DNA of 35,761 nucleotides, taken from positions 1 through 35,761 of the forward strand of contig JAFQSX010000009.1 of assembly GCA_017409345.1 (NCBI GenBank), read 5' to 3'. The notes under the pieces are model-generated. The model was not told where the DNA came from and ran no database searches. It saw nothing but the letters and a program-made list of their open reading frames with translations. Both the position numbers and the translations under genes were made by a program. The DNA is from Muribaculaceae bacterium. Its GTDB lineage: Bacteria > Bacteroidota > Bacteroidia > Bacteroidales > Muribaculaceae. Below are positions 23,862 through 32,832 of this stretch, piece by piece. Positions within the stretch are counted from its first letter, which is position 1; each line of letters opens with the position of its first letter.

Positions 23862-25175
23862 ATGATTAAAGCACGTTTAGTTATAATGTTGCTATGTTCA
23901 TTTATTGGCATAATGGGATGTTTTGCTCAACAACGCTACTTGTTATCGTTAGAGCAAATGTTTGCTTTAGCCGATGAAAATAGCAAGACATTAAAAGTAG
24001 AAACTTCAGCCGTATTAGAAGCCGAACAAGCCATCAAAGTTGCAAAAAATGGTTATCTTCCCGATATCGACATTTCGTTATCGGCTAGTTATCTAGGCAA
24101 TGGCACCTTACTTGATCGAGATTTTTCAAATGGGCAAAGTGTTAAGATGCCTCATTTTGGAAACAATTTTGCCTTTAAAGCATCACAATTAATATATGGA
24201 GGTGGAGCCATCACTAATAGTGTTGCCATGGCAAAATTAAAAAAAGAAATGGCTAACATTAATAAAGAAGCAACACGTAGTCAAATACGATTTTTGCTCA
24301 CCGGATTTTATCTTGATTTATATAAACTACAGAATGCTATAAAAGTATATGATAATAATATCAATCTTGCTAAAAGAGTAATTAAAGATACAAAAGTTCG
24401 CAATGAGGCAGGAATCGCTCTTCAAAACGATATTACCCGTTACGAATTACAACTTAAGAACTTGGAGTTGGCAAAAAGACGCGTTGAAAACTCGGCCGAA
24501 ATACTCAATTATGACTTGATAACGATGCTCGGCCTTCCTGCCGATACATATATCCAACCCGACACCTCGTTACTTAATCAATCTTTATTGACTCACGATT
24601 TAACTTATTGGCAAAATCTTGCCAACAACAATGCTCATGCTATTAAGCAATCATCACTTGCCGTAAAGATGGGAGAATGTAGCGAAAAGTTAGCACAAGC
24701 CGAACGCCGTCCGACTATTGCTCTCATTGCCGCCAACAATTTTGACGGGCCAATAACCATTGAAGTCCCTGCTATTAACAAGAATTTCAATCATTGGTAT
24801 GTGGGCGTGGGCATATCGTTCAAACTCTCTTCGTTATACAAAGCAAACAAAAGCATCAAACAAGCACAATTCAACACCGAGACCAATCGGTTGAAACAAG
24901 ATAATATAATTGAGCAAACAGCAATTGCAATTCAAGCCGATTACACTAAATACCTTGAGGCTTATGACGAAGTTGCCACATTAGAGAAAAGCGTACAACT
25001 CGCCAACGAGAACTACAACGTCATTGAAAATCGCTATCGAAACGACATTGCACTCGTTACCGACATGCTTGATGCGTCAAACCAACTTCTTGATGCAGAA
25101 TTGCAACTCACAAATGCTCGAATAAATTTGATATTCAACTATTATAAATTAAAAAACAGTTCAGGTAATCTATAA
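23862..25175 (+). CDS. TolC-family outer-membrane efflux channel
   Basis: The 437-residue protein has a signal peptide (LVIMLLCSFIGIMGCFAQQ) and two repeats of long coiled-coil helices. The first repeat has SLEQMFALADENSKTLKVE and VAKNGYLPDIDISLSASYLG; the second has KMGECSEKLAQAERRPTIALI. The C-terminal helix RYRNDIALVTDMLDASNQLL is the family's typical signature for the second half. It forms the trimeric outer-membrane duct of a tripartite pump. It is 12 bp upstream of the adaptor gene in an OMF-adaptor-MFS operon. Confidence 0.92.
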   Translation: MIKARLVIMLLCSFIGIMGCFAQQRYLLSLEQMFALADENSKTLKVETSAVLEAEQAIKVAKNGYLPDIDISLSASYLGNGTLLDRDFSNGQSVKMPHFGNNFAFKASQLIYGGGAITNSVAMAKLKKEMANINKEATRSQIRFLLTGFYLDLYKLQNAIKVYDNNINLAKRVIKDTKVRNEAGIALQNDITRYELQLKNLELAKRRVENSAEILNYDLITMLGLPADTYIQPDTSLLNQSLLTHDLTYWQNLANNNAHAIKQSSLAVKMGECSEKLAQAERRPTIALIAANNFDGPITIEVPAINKNFNHWYVGVGISFKLSSLYKANKSIKQAQFNTETNRLKQDNIIEQTAIAIQADYTKYLEAYDEVATLEKSVQLANENYNVIENRYRNDIALVTDMLDASNQLLDAELQLTNARINLIFNYYKLKNSSGNL

Positions 25176-25187
25176 AATCATCTCATT

Positions 25188-26222
25188 ATGAAAAGAAAAA
25201 CTAAAAAACTAATTTACAATATCATTGCTTGCATTCTTCTCATTGGCGCCATCATTTGGGTGTGTGAAAAATTTGTTCATTTAGGGAATGTCGAATTTAC
25301 CGAAAACGCGCAAGTGAAACAATTAATCGTTCCTGTAAATTCACGAGTGCAAGGATTCATCAAAGAAATTCGATTTGATGAATACTCTAAAGTCTCTAAA
25401 GGCGACACTCTCGTCATCATTGAAGACACAGAATACCGTTTCTTGGTAGCACAAGCCGAGGCCAATCTCGAAAATGCTAAAACAGGCAAAGATGCCATGC
25501 ACAATGCCATTTCAACTACCAACACCAACCTTTCCGTAACCGATGCCAGCATTGAAGAGGCACGAATACTACTTGAGAATGCCGATAGAAATTACAAACG
25601 ATTCAGCACCCTTTTCGAACAAAATGCTGTCACTCGCCAACAATATGACGACATGCACACTGCTTATTTAGCGGCTAAAGCACGATATGAAATGCTCAAA
25701 AATCAAAAAGAGAGTGTGCGTTCAGTAAGTCGCGAACAGAACACTCGATTAGGACAAAACGTCGCCGGCATAAAATTGGCTGAAGCAGCATTGGATTTAG
25801 CACGATTAAACTTAACCTATACTGTTATCGTCGCTCCATGCGATGGGTTTACCGGTCGCAAAGAGATTCAAGAAGGGCAATTGATTCAACCCGGTCAAAC
25901 ATTAGTAAATGTGGTTGACAACAACGACAAGTGGATTGTGGCTAACTACAAAGAGACACAAACTGCAAATATTCAAGTTGGACAAGAAGTAGAGATTGAA
26001 ATCGATGCTATACCCAACCACACATTCAAAGGCATAGTTCGTTCAATGTCACATGCCACAGGAGCATCATTCTCTCTTTTACCACAAGACAACTCTTCGG
26101 GCAACTTCGTAAAAATCGAACAAAGAATCCCCATTCGCATTGACTTCACCAACGATAATGATGCAAAAGCGATGGAGCGAGTGAGTTCGGGCATGAATGT
26201 AGAATGTAAAGTACTATATTAA
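25188..26222 (+). CDS. HlyD/EmrA-family periplasmic adaptor (membrane fusion protein)
   Basis: The 344-residue protein has an N-terminal membrane anchor (LIYNIIACILLIGAIIWVCE). Its first lipoyl half is VNSRVQGFIKEIRFDEYSKV, then KGDTLVIIED. A coiled-coil hairpin with long helices covers about 80-200, and the second lipoyl half is VIVAPCDGFTGRKEIQEGQL. Beta-barrel segments IQVGQEVEIEIDAIPNHTFKG and RIPIRIDF follow. It bridges the inner-membrane MFS pump to the TolC-like channel. The stop overlaps the next start by one base (TAATG). Confidence 0.93.
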   Translation: MKRKTKKLIYNIIACILLIGAIIWVCEKFVHLGNVEFTENAQVKQLIVPVNSRVQGFIKEIRFDEYSKVSKGDTLVIIEDTEYRFLVAQAEANLENAKTGKDAMHNAISTTNTNLSVTDASIEEARILLENADRNYKRFSTLFEQNAVTRQQYDDMHTAYLAAKARYEMLKNQKESVRSVSREQNTRLGQNVAGIKLAEAALDLARLNLTYTVIVAPCDGFTGRKEIQEGQLIQPGQTLVNVVDNNDKWIVANYKETQTANIQVGQEVEIEIDAIPNHTFKGIVRSMSHATGASFSLLPQDNSSGNFVKIEQRIPIRIDFTNDNDAKAMERVSSGMNVECKVLY

Positions 26223-27838
26223 TGGGACATCATCACAATCCTAATCAACCTTTTTCAATCCCACAGATTCGTTTCATCCCTGAGCCATTGAAGCCATGGC
26301 TATTGATTCTTTTCATCATCGTATTCAACTGCACAGGGGGAGTGTATCTTGCGGCAGTGAGTGAAATGGTTGGTTCTACTCAACTTTTGCAAGAAGACAT
26401 CATGATGGCAGGATATGCCTCATTGGTGGGCATGGCCTTGTTCTTCGCCATTATGTTTAGGCTGAAATGGGCCGTCAGACCTAAAACAGCCCTTGGATGG
26501 TGTATTCTGATATTAATTGCAGCCAATGTGATATGTATGCACACCGGGAGCGTGCCGGTCTTGGTTGGAGTAAGTCTTGTTTCAGGATTTTTCCGCATGT
26601 GGGCGATTTATGAATGTAACTCCACAATTCAATTATGGATTACGCCCAAACGCGATATGTCAATATGGTTTTGCTACATCTATTTAATGGTAAACGGCAC
26701 CATTCAACTCACAGGCATTGCAGCATTATCATTCTCGGTGTGGGCTTCATGGCAATATATGTATTGGTTTATAATTGGAGCATTATTGCTAATATATCTC
26801 ACTGTGATTATATGCTATAAAGGGATATCTATAATGCCTCGACTTCCATTATATGGCATTGACTGGATAGGAATGTTGTTATGGGGAACTACTGCAATGT
26901 CTATCCTATTTATATGCGTTTATGGCGAGCATTATGATTGGTGGAATTCTCAACACATCGTTTTTGCCACAGTGCTTGGTGTCTTGTCGCTTAGCCTCAA
27001 CCTATGGCGTGCGACAATCCTACGACACCCATATATCTCTCTTGTGATTTTCAAAATTCCGATTGTGCCTACTTGTGTTGCAATCATTTTGATTATGGAC
27101 CTACTGTTAGCACCATCCCATATCTTTGAACATGCATTGATGGAAAGTGTATTAGGCTATGACCAACTAAATATTTCAACCCTCAATTGGATTTCCATTA
27201 TAGGCGTTGTCATTGGGATATTATTCACATGGCAAACTTTTGCTCGACGCAAATGGACTTATCAACGAATGCTCGTCATTGCATTTTCATGTTTCTCTTT
27301 TTACTTGGCTTATTTCTATTTCTTCATTGACTATAACATCCCTAAAGAGTCGTTATATGCCCCTATCATTGCACGATCGGCAGGGTATGTAATTGTGGCC
27401 GTGCTTATGCTTACTGCAAATGCACGTCTGCCCTTCCCCTATACTTTCTTGCACGGACTATCATTTCAAAACATGTTTAGTGCCGCTTTAGCCGGTCCGA
27501 TAGGTACTGCCATAGTGGGACGGATATTAAAAGTTTGTATGACTCGCAACACAATGATTTTAAGTGAAAATATGGACAATATCTCATACTCTTCATCTAA
27601 CATCAATTTAGGCGAATTTTATGGAATGGTACAATTACAATCCTTGCTTGAATCGATGAAAGAGATATATGGCTGGCTACTATTTATTTCTATTCTTTGT
27701 TTGATTGGGCTTATGTTGCGATATAGCAATATCCGTCCGATAAGACTTATTGAGCCTACCTACCAAGTCATACACAAATTTATCCGTAAAGACATTAAAT
27801 TGCGAATTCATTTTCGCAAACGTAGCATGGCTAAATAA
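26222..27838 (+). CDS. MFS efflux transporter (EmrB-like position in a tripartite pump)
   Basis: The 538-residue polytopic protein has about 12-14 hydrophobic segments, beginning WLLILFIIVFNCTGGVYLAAV. It is encoded directly behind the adaptor and TolC-family genes. A His-rich MGHHHNPNQP N-terminus precedes the first membrane segment, and a basic tail (RKDIKLRIHFRKRSMAK) ends the protein. The canonical MFS loop motif between helices 2 and 3 is weak, so this is a diverged member. The substrate is probably a drug, bile salt or lipid-like compound, inferred from the operon type only. Confidence 0.85.
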   Translation: MGHHHNPNQPFSIPQIRFIPEPLKPWLLILFIIVFNCTGGVYLAAVSEMVGSTQLLQEDIMMAGYASLVGMALFFAIMFRLKWAVRPKTALGWCILILIAANVICMHTGSVPVLVGVSLVSGFFRMWAIYECNSTIQLWITPKRDMSIWFCYIYLMVNGTIQLTGIAALSFSVWASWQYMYWFIIGALLLIYLTVIICYKGISIMPRLPLYGIDWIGMLLWGTTAMSILFICVYGEHYDWWNSQHIVFATVLGVLSLSLNLWRATILRHPYISLVIFKIPIVPTCVAIILIMDLLLAPSHIFEHALMESVLGYDQLNISTLNWISIIGVVIGILFTWQTFARRKWTYQRMLVIAFSCFSFYLAYFYFFIDYNIPKESLYAPIIARSAGYVIVAVLMLTANARLPFPYTFLHGLSFQNMFSAALAGPIGTAIVGRILKVCMTRNTMILSENMDNISYSSSNINLGEFYGMVQLQSLLESMKEIYGWLLFISILCLIGLMLRYSNIRPIRLIEPTYQVIHKFIRKDIKLRIHFRKRSMAK

Positions 27839-27849
27839 ACTCAATCCAT

Positions 27850-27956
27850 GCCGATATCGGCAAGATAACCACAATTTCGCTTCAAATTCATGCACATTCT
27901 TGCCGATATCGGCAAAATATAGTAATTTTGCACCAAATTAATATCATTTGCCGATA
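27850..27956. promoter_or_regulatory. Palindromic operators and promoter of the Fic gene
   Basis: A perfect 16-bp palindrome TTGCCGATATCGGCAA lies at 27900-27915, a 12-bp core copy GCCGATATCGGC at 27850-27861, and a half-site TTGCCGATA at 27948-27956. A TAATTTTG -7 box at 27923-27930 sits between the second and third sites. This layout suggests autoregulation by the N-terminal DNA-binding domain of the Fic protein. Confidence 0.72.
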
Positions 27957-27959
27957 GAT

Positions 27960-28847
27960 ATGACCGATATTATATCAGTTAAAGAATTTGCACTGAAACA
28001 TAATATTTCAGAACGTACAATTCGAAATTATTGTGCTTCAGGGAAAATCAAAGGAGCATTTTTGACAGGTAAAACTTGGAACATTCCTTCTGATGCTCCA
28101 ATCCCCAACTCTTCTCGAAAAAGAAACAAAACTACATTACTCGCCACCTTGCGAGATCAGATGGTAACAAAACTAAAGGGTGGGATATATCATCGCATTC
28201 AAGTTGACCTTACTTACAATTCAAACCACATTGAGGGGAGCAAACTTTCGCACGACCAAACCCGATTTATTTTTGAAACAAACACTATAGGTCAATGCAA
28301 CGAGAACCTTAATATTGATGACATCATCGAAACTACCAACCACTTTCGTTGCATCGATTTAATAATCGCCAATGTAAACAAAAAGCTGTCGGAACGTTTT
28401 ATTAAAGAGTTACATAAAACGCTTAAATCCAGCACCTTCCAGAGCACCAAACAATGGTTTGCCGTTGGTGACTACAAACGCATGCCTAATGAAGTGGGAG
28501 GACAAGATACCACTGCTCCCGAAAACGTAGCTCAAGAGATAACGGAATTATTGAATCAATATAATTTCATCAAAACAAAAAGTCTTGATGATATACTTGA
28601 TTTCCATTTTCAATTTGAACGGATTCACCCTTTTCAAGATGGCAATGGTAGAATAGGCCGTTTGATAATGTTTAAAGAATGTCTTGCAAATAGAATTGTA
28701 CCATTTATTATAACCGACGAACTGAAATACTTCTATTATAGAGGATTGCAAAATTGGCCCAACATAAAAGAATTTCTTCGCGACACTTGCCTTTCGGCTC
28801 AGGACGATTTTAAAACGATTCTCGATTCTTTCAAAATCAAATATTAA
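27960..28847 (+). CDS. Fic-domain AMPylase-type protein with N-terminal helix-turn-helix
   Basis: The 295-residue product starts at ATG 27960; the in-frame TTG at 27948 lies in the operator half-site and is not preferred. Residues 1-45 resemble a MerR/excisionase-type HTH (VKEFALKHNISERTIRNYC, then KTWNIPSDAP). The inhibitory motif SNHIEG (S88-G93) lies before the Fic core, as in class II Fic proteins. The catalytic motif HPFQDGNGRIGR (about 223-234) is complete, so AMP transfer to a protein hydroxyl is expected once inhibition is relieved. The target is unknown. It is followed after 4 bp by an EamA transporter gene, probably in one transcript. Confidence 0.92.
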   Translation: MTDIISVKEFALKHNISERTIRNYCASGKIKGAFLTGKTWNIPSDAPIPNSSRKRNKTTLLATLRDQMVTKLKGGIYHRIQVDLTYNSNHIEGSKLSHDQTRFIFETNTIGQCNENLNIDDIIETTNHFRCIDLIIANVNKKLSERFIKELHKTLKSSTFQSTKQWFAVGDYKRMPNEVGGQDTTAPENVAQEITELLNQYNFIKTKSLDDILDFHFQFERIHPFQDGNGRIGRLIMFKECLANRIVPFIITDELKYFYYRGLQNWPNIKEFLRDTCLSAQDDFKTILDSFKIKY

Positions 28848-28851
28848 ACCA

Positions 28852-29757
28852 ATGCTCGCTCACCGAAAATCAATAGGACATATTGCGTGCTTTATTGCAT
28901 ACGCTATTTTTGGGGTAAACATCATAGTGTGTAAAGACCTCACAAGCAGCAATGCCATTTCGCCTATCGCACTGTTTTGCTTGCGGTCGATTGGTGCAGG
29001 GGCAATCTTTTGGCTTATATCATGCTTCATGCCATCGGAGAAGGTGGAGCGCAAAGACTATCTGAAGATATTTGCCGCATCGGTGTTAGGATTTTTCCTC
29101 ACCCAACTCACATTTCTCATGGCAATACCCCTCATCACGCCACTCGACTGCTCGATAGTGAGTTCGCTCTCCCCCATCTACACCATGATAATCGCCGCCA
29201 TAGTGTTGCGTGAGCCTATCACCTTCAAAAAAGCCGGAGGAGTGGCATTGAGTTTGGTGGGCATTCTATACCTTATCCTCAACAGCACCACCGGCACCGG
29301 AGGCATCACACAATCACAACCCATAGGCATCATCTTGATGATACTCAACAGCCTTTGTTTCTCGCTCTACCTCGGCATATTCAAACCCACTATCAGTCGC
29401 TACTCACCCATCACCTTTATGAAGTGGATATTCCTTTTCTCCACACTCCTATCACTCCCCATTGCCAGCAGCGAAATAATATCGATTGATTATGGCGCAT
29501 TGCCTCACGCGTTTATCTTCGAGCTATCGTTCCTCATCATCTTCGCCACCTTTATCACCTACCTACTCATTCCCATTGGCCAACAACGCATACGCCCGAC
29601 GCTCGTGAGCATGTATTCCTACGTGCAACCCATCATCGCCATTGTCATCAGCATCTACATAGGCATGGACACCCTCAGTTGGCAAAAAGTCCTTGCCGCC
29701 GCAATGGTCTTTGGTGGTGTAATCCTCGTAACCCGCAGCCGCTCCGCAAAAGGATAA
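28852..29757 (+). CDS. EamA/DMT-family transporter (RhaT/RarD-like exporter)
   Basis: The 301-residue inner-membrane protein has about ten hydrophobic helices in two EamA repeats. The first contains ACFIAYAIFGVNIIVCKDL and FCLRSIGAGAIFWLIS, ending near LVGILYLILNS. The second runs from IGIILMILNSLCFSLYLGIF to LAAAMVFGGVILVTRS. Family members export amino acids, nucleosides or other metabolites; the substrate is not readable. It lies 4 bp behind the Fic gene but has higher GC content, so shared transcription may be incidental. It is convergent with the next gene, leaving a 13-bp gap. Confidence 0.88.
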   Translation: MLAHRKSIGHIACFIAYAIFGVNIIVCKDLTSSNAISPIALFCLRSIGAGAIFWLISCFMPSEKVERKDYLKIFAASVLGFFLTQLTFLMAIPLITPLDCSIVSSLSPIYTMIIAAIVLREPITFKKAGGVALSLVGILYLILNSTTGTGGITQSQPIGIILMILNSLCFSLYLGIFKPTISRYSPITFMKWIFLFSTLLSLPIASSEIISIDYGALPHAFIFELSFLIIFATFITYLLIPIGQQRIRPTLVSMYSYVQPIIAIVISIYIGMDTLSWQKVLAAAMVFGGVILVTRSRSAKG

Positions 29758-29770
29758 AATCGACAACCTC

Positions 29771-30595
29771 CTATCTCTCTTCCACTACATCGATGGCGAG
29801 GGTGGAGCCGAGGGGGATTTTCTTCCATGATGATTGGGGAGCATAGCGATAGAAGGTGTGGCCGGTCATGATGCTTGTGCGCATCTGAAAGTTGCGATTG
29901 GGGAAGTTTTCAAGGAATTCAACGGCTATCACATAGTCACCTTTATCTATCGCGATGGGCGTGGGTAACTGAAAGGTAAATCTACCATTTTCTATCGCAT
30001 CTTTTGTGTAAAGGAATTGGTGCGACGACACAAGATTATTGGCGTATTTATCTCCTTGCGTCTTGTAAAGATTCAATCTGAACGGCATACGCACGAGCAT
30101 ACTATCATTTTCCACAATAGCAAAACTCACATTCTTTATCCACGCTCGTTTCTTGGTTTTGAACTGCATACCCATCTCTTTTCCGGCACCACAATCACCC
30201 TCTACAACAAGAAACATCGACCCTTTTGCCGACTTTCGGCCATAATGTTTTGCTTTTGTTTTGATGGGCATCACATCCACTTCGGGCAATGGATATTCGA
30301 CCGCTTCGAGAGCAAACTCTTTGCATTTTCGTGCATCAGCCACACTCATTGTCAACTCACCATACCCCACGCAAGAGATTCGCAACGAATCGCCGTCGAG
30401 TTCCATAGGAACATCGAGCGAGAAATGCCCCACGGTGTCGGCGAGAGTGCCGAGAGTGCGTTCCACCACTCCCACCGACGCATATGCTATCGGCTCACGA
30501 CTTTGAGCATCAATCACTGTTGCCTCAATCTTTTGGGCATATGAGAAGTGTGTAGCCGCCACCACGACGGCTACCACGATAAAAAACTGTTTCAT
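29771..30595 (-). CDS. Secreted carboxypeptidase-regulatory-like-domain protein
   Basis: The 274-residue protein has a signal peptide (FFIVVAVVVAATHFSYAQ). A carboxypeptidase D regulatory-like domain covers about residues 22-100 (IEATVIDAQSREPIAYASVG, then GHFSLDVP and LRISCVGYGELTMSV). The remaining 170 residues form a beta-rich region (FRLNLYKTQGDKYANNL, FTFQLPTPIAIDKGDYVIAV) without a barrel. The same N-terminal domain starts many TonB receptors, but here it is a free envelope protein. It follows the XRE gene by 15 bp on the same strand and may share its transcript. Confidence 0.78.
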   Translation of the reverse strand: MKQFFIVVAVVVAATHFSYAQKIEATVIDAQSREPIAYASVGVVERTLGTLADTVGHFSLDVPMELDGDSLRISCVGYGELTMSVADARKCKEFALEAVEYPLPEVDVMPIKTKAKHYGRKSAKGSMFLVVEGDCGAGKEMGMQFKTKKRAWIKNVSFAIVENDSMLVRMPFRLNLYKTQGDKYANNLVSSHQFLYTKDAIENGRFTFQLPTPIAIDKGDYVIAVEFLENFPNRNFQMRTSIMTGHTFYRYAPQSSWKKIPLGSTLAIDVVEER

Positions 30596-30610
30596 TTCTA
30601 TTCTATGCTT

Positions 30611-30823
30611 TTATTCTTCGTCGGCACGATATTCTATAATATCGGCAGGTTGGCAATCGAGAGCCTTGCAAATGGCGTCGAGCGTTGAAAAACGTATCGC
30701 CTTTGCCTTTCCGGTTTTCAATATCGAGAGATTGGCGATTGTGATGCCCACTCGTTCCGACAGCTCATTGAGCGACATTTTGCGTCGCGCCATCATCACA
30801 TCAAGATTTATTATTATAGCCAT
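30611..30823 (-). CDS. XRE/Cro-type helix-turn-helix regulator
   Basis: The 70-residue protein is almost entirely an HTH_26-like domain: MMARRKMSLNELSERVGIT, then IANLSILKTGKAKAIRFSTL and DAICKALDCQPADIIEYR. This small regulator commonly pairs with DUF2975 membrane proteins, and that gene is located 18 bp upstream. It is likely a transcription factor whose activity is coupled to the membrane partner. Confidence 0.88.
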   Translation of the reverse strand: MAIIINLDVMMARRKMSLNELSERVGITIANLSILKTGKAKAIRFSTLDAICKALDCQPADIIEYRADEE

Positions 30824-30841
30824 AGTCCGTGTCCTCCCTGG

Positions 30842-31315
30842 TTAAATCGTAAGATTATTCTCCTCTGCCACATCTGTAGCAATACGATAGAGGAACGAAA
30901 ATACAAACGCAATAACTGCGACTCCCACCATAGTTTCATCAATCACAATTTTTGTCAATCGTTGCGAATAAATCATTTCGGGAAGATTGGCAGCACAAAA
31001 ATCATAGAATACCCACACAATGCCCCACCACATTATCAACTTCCAACAACCACGATTAAACATTACACCTCGCTTTAAGCTACGCAACTGCTTTACAAAA
31101 AATATCGTTTGAATAGTTATCAAAACAAGAGCCAACACCGAATATCCTATTACAATAGCCCACCTCAACGGCTCAAACTCATTCCAATTTACGACATCAT
31201 CACCCATAAAAGTAAACACTGAACGACCAACTGTCCAGTAAATCCAAAACAAAGCCACAATCGTAGCAAAAATTACTAACGGCAAAATTTGATGATAATA
31301 CTTTTTTGAATCCAT
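30842..31315 (-). CDS. DUF2975 membrane protein
   Basis: The 157-residue protein has four hydrophobic helices, approximately at 10-28 (ILPLVIFATIVALFWIYWTV), 51-70, 89-108 and 126-145. The size and topology, together with the downstream XRE gene, fit DUF2975. Function is unknown; a membrane sensor or anti-regulator for the XRE protein is inferred. A candidate -7 box TAAATTTG (plus 31369-31376) precedes it. Confidence 0.8.
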   Translation of the reverse strand: MDSKKYYHQILPLVIFATIVALFWIYWTVGRSVFTFMGDDVVNWNEFEPLRWAIVIGYSVLALVLITIQTIFFVKQLRSLKRGVMFNRGCWKLIMWWGIVWVFYDFCAANLPEMIYSQRLTKIVIDETMVGVAVIAFVFSFLYRIATDVAEENNLTI

Positions 31316-31424
31316 AATAAAATAGTTTTTAGATTATACATTTTTGTGGGGACAATATTCCATTTATCAAATTTACATTCTACCCCATTCTCTCATTCCG
31401 ATACACATTCCATAGCCAAGGATA

Positions 31425-31484
31425 CTGTCCCTCTGTTTGCAATGCAAATAGGGGGACGAGGCGCATAGCGCCGGAGGGGGTTAA
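31425..31484 (+). repeat. Two-hairpin G-rich repeat, copy R1
   Basis: The order is CTGTCCCTCTG, hairpin TTTGC-AAT-GCAAA (31436-31448), TAGGGGGACGAG, hairpin GGCGC-ATA-GCGCC (31460-31472), GGAGGGGGTTAA. R2 at 35681-35746 (opposite strand) and R3/R4 have the same conserved frame but different hairpin arms. Confidence 0.8.
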
Positions 31485-31657
31485 TTCCTCTGCAATGTAA
31501 TCTGTTTCTAAAAAGCATTCCCAAATGACCACGCGCGCAAAATCAATCAGAATTGCCATTTATCGAAATTCGATATGCAAATATATAATCAATTTATTGA
31601 AAAACGATAAATTTTACCTAAATTTTAATATTTTTTATCGTTTATCAATAAAAAGGG
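31485..31657. other. AT-rich intergenic stretch with two TATCG dyads
   Basis: Within the 400-bp gap between the DUF2975 gene and the lipoprotein gene there is TATCGAA-A-TTCGATA (31561-31575) and the inverted pair AACGATAAA (31603-31611) / TTTATCGTT (31634-31642). No ORF or promoter box of note was seen. Confidence 0.4.
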
Positions 31658-31696
31658 AAAAAAAACTCCGCAAATGCACTTTGACACTTGCGGAGT
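31658..31696 (-). terminator. Terminator of the small lipoprotein gene
   Basis: ACTCCGCAA (31665-31673) pairs with TTGCGGAGT (31688-31696), with further partial pairing inside. On the minus strand the hairpin is followed by a run of eight T. It lies 20 bp after the lipoprotein stop. Confidence 0.87.
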
Positions 31697-31716
31697 GAAT
31701 ATAATATTTTTCGTTA

Positions 31717-32100
31717 TTATTCAGTTTCCTTTTCGAGTTCTTCTTGTAATCCTTCAATGAACCCTCCTATTATTGCACCGCCACTATTAATAATGTCACC
31801 TATTTCAGAGCCCAATTCTTGTGTTTTGCGCTCGGTTATCTTTGACAATATTTTTCCTTCAATGCGTCCTAATTCCTTCTTTTGTTCGTAAGAAAAGTCA
31901 CAAGTTTGAGCCTCTTCATGAATCACCTCATATTCAGTCAGCAGTTCAGTCCAATCTTCATCAGTGAAATTCTCACTATTATTAAGACGATTATAAATAC
32001 TTTCAAGGTCGCTCAATACCTTGTCCTCCTTTGATTGACATGCTGTAATAGACAAAGTCAAAACACATAGCAAAATTGCTATAAATAAATTCTTCTTCAT
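31717..32100 (-). CDS. Small lipoprotein of unknown function
   Basis: The 127-residue protein has a type II signal (FIAILLCVLTLSITAC), with the lipobox L-S-I-T-A-C and acylated Cys21. The mature part is acidic and helical (SDLESIYNRLNNSENFTDED, then YEQKKELGRIEGKIL). Near the C-terminus is a Gly-rich helix IINSGGAIIGGFIEGL that could embed in or pack against a membrane. I do not recognise a named family with certainty. It is transcribed alone and ends at a strong terminator. Confidence 0.8.
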   Translation of the reverse strand: MKKNLFIAILLCVLTLSITACQSKEDKVLSDLESIYNRLNNSENFTDEDWTELLTEYEVIHEEAQTCDFSYEQKKELGRIEGKILSKITERKTQELGSEIGDIINSGGAIIGGFIEGLQEELEKETE

Positions 32101-32122
32101 AAGTATTTGTTTTTAATAATTA

Positions 32123-32683
32123 TTATTTCATTTTTTTGCCATCGGCGAAGGCGTGGCCGGCGGGGGTGCCGAGGGGGAGGTAGTGGTGGCCGATGGGGTC
32201 GTAGGTGATGGGGTTGAGAAGCGACACGTCGATTTTGCCGTCGGCGGTGAGAATTCGTTCATCGGCCGACACGTTGACAATGCGTCCCACCATGTGGCAA
32301 GTTTCCTCGTCATACGACACCAACTCACATTCCACCGTCATGGGCAGTTGGTCGATTATCGGTGCGTTGACAAATTCCGACTTTGTAGCGGTAAACCCAG
32401 CCTTGGCAAACTTGTCGGGTTCCTTGTTCCCCGACACAATCCCCACATAGTCACATTCCACCACCTTGTCGGCAGTGGCCATGCTCACGGTGAATGCACG
32501 TGTGGCAAGAATATTTTTTGTGGTCTTATGCCCTTCCGAGAGGCACACACATATCATATCGTCGGTATAGACACCGCCCCATGCCGCATTCATAGCATTG
32601 GGCACACCATTTTCATCATACGCCGCCACGATAAACACCGGCATAGGATATAACCATGTCTTTACTCCAAAATTCTTTCTCAT
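32123..32683 (-). CDS. Flavin reductase family (FMN-binding split-barrel) protein
   Basis: The 186-residue product starts at ATG 32683. An upstream in-frame ATG at 32728 exists but adds a poorly conserved Lys/Asn-rich stretch. MPVFIVAAYDENGVPNAMNA, then WGGVYTDDMICVCLS and KTTKNILATRAFTVSMA match the flavin reductase-like FMN-binding domain. The C-terminal YDPIGHHYLPLG is also family-typical. It probably binds FMN and transfers electrons from NAD(P)H; the partner is not evident. Confidence 0.87.
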   Translation of the reverse strand: MRKNFGVKTWLYPMPVFIVAAYDENGVPNAMNAAWGGVYTDDMICVCLSEGHKTTKNILATRAFTVSMATADKVVECDYVGIVSGNKEPDKFAKAGFTATKSEFVNAPIIDQLPMTVECELVSYDEETCHMVGRIVNVSADERILTADGKIDVSLLNPITYDPIGHHYLPLGTPAGHAFADGKKMK

Positions 32684-32728
32684 AATTTCTTGTTTTATAT
32701 TTTTATTTTCATCTTTTATAAACAACAA

Positions 32729-32832
32729 AAATCCTCAGCATCAAAGATTAGACAAAATGACAAAAATTTCAGAATGACAGAATTTTTATCTCACATTTTC
32801 ATCGTAGGTCATGCCTTACGGCATTTTTGAAA
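32729..32832. other. Intergenic region with degenerate repeat module
   Basis: Positions 32743-32790 (GATTAGACAAAATGAC and CAGAATGACAGAAT) resemble, in reverse complement, the TTCATTCTGTCC module at 33051 and 33703. No gene was seen. Confidence 0.35.

Noticed and set aside
32128-32653. Alternative frames overlapping the flavin reductase gene
   Set aside because: The minus-strand 186-residue frame has the flavin reductase motifs; the others are Gly/Val- or Ser/Pro-rich shadows.
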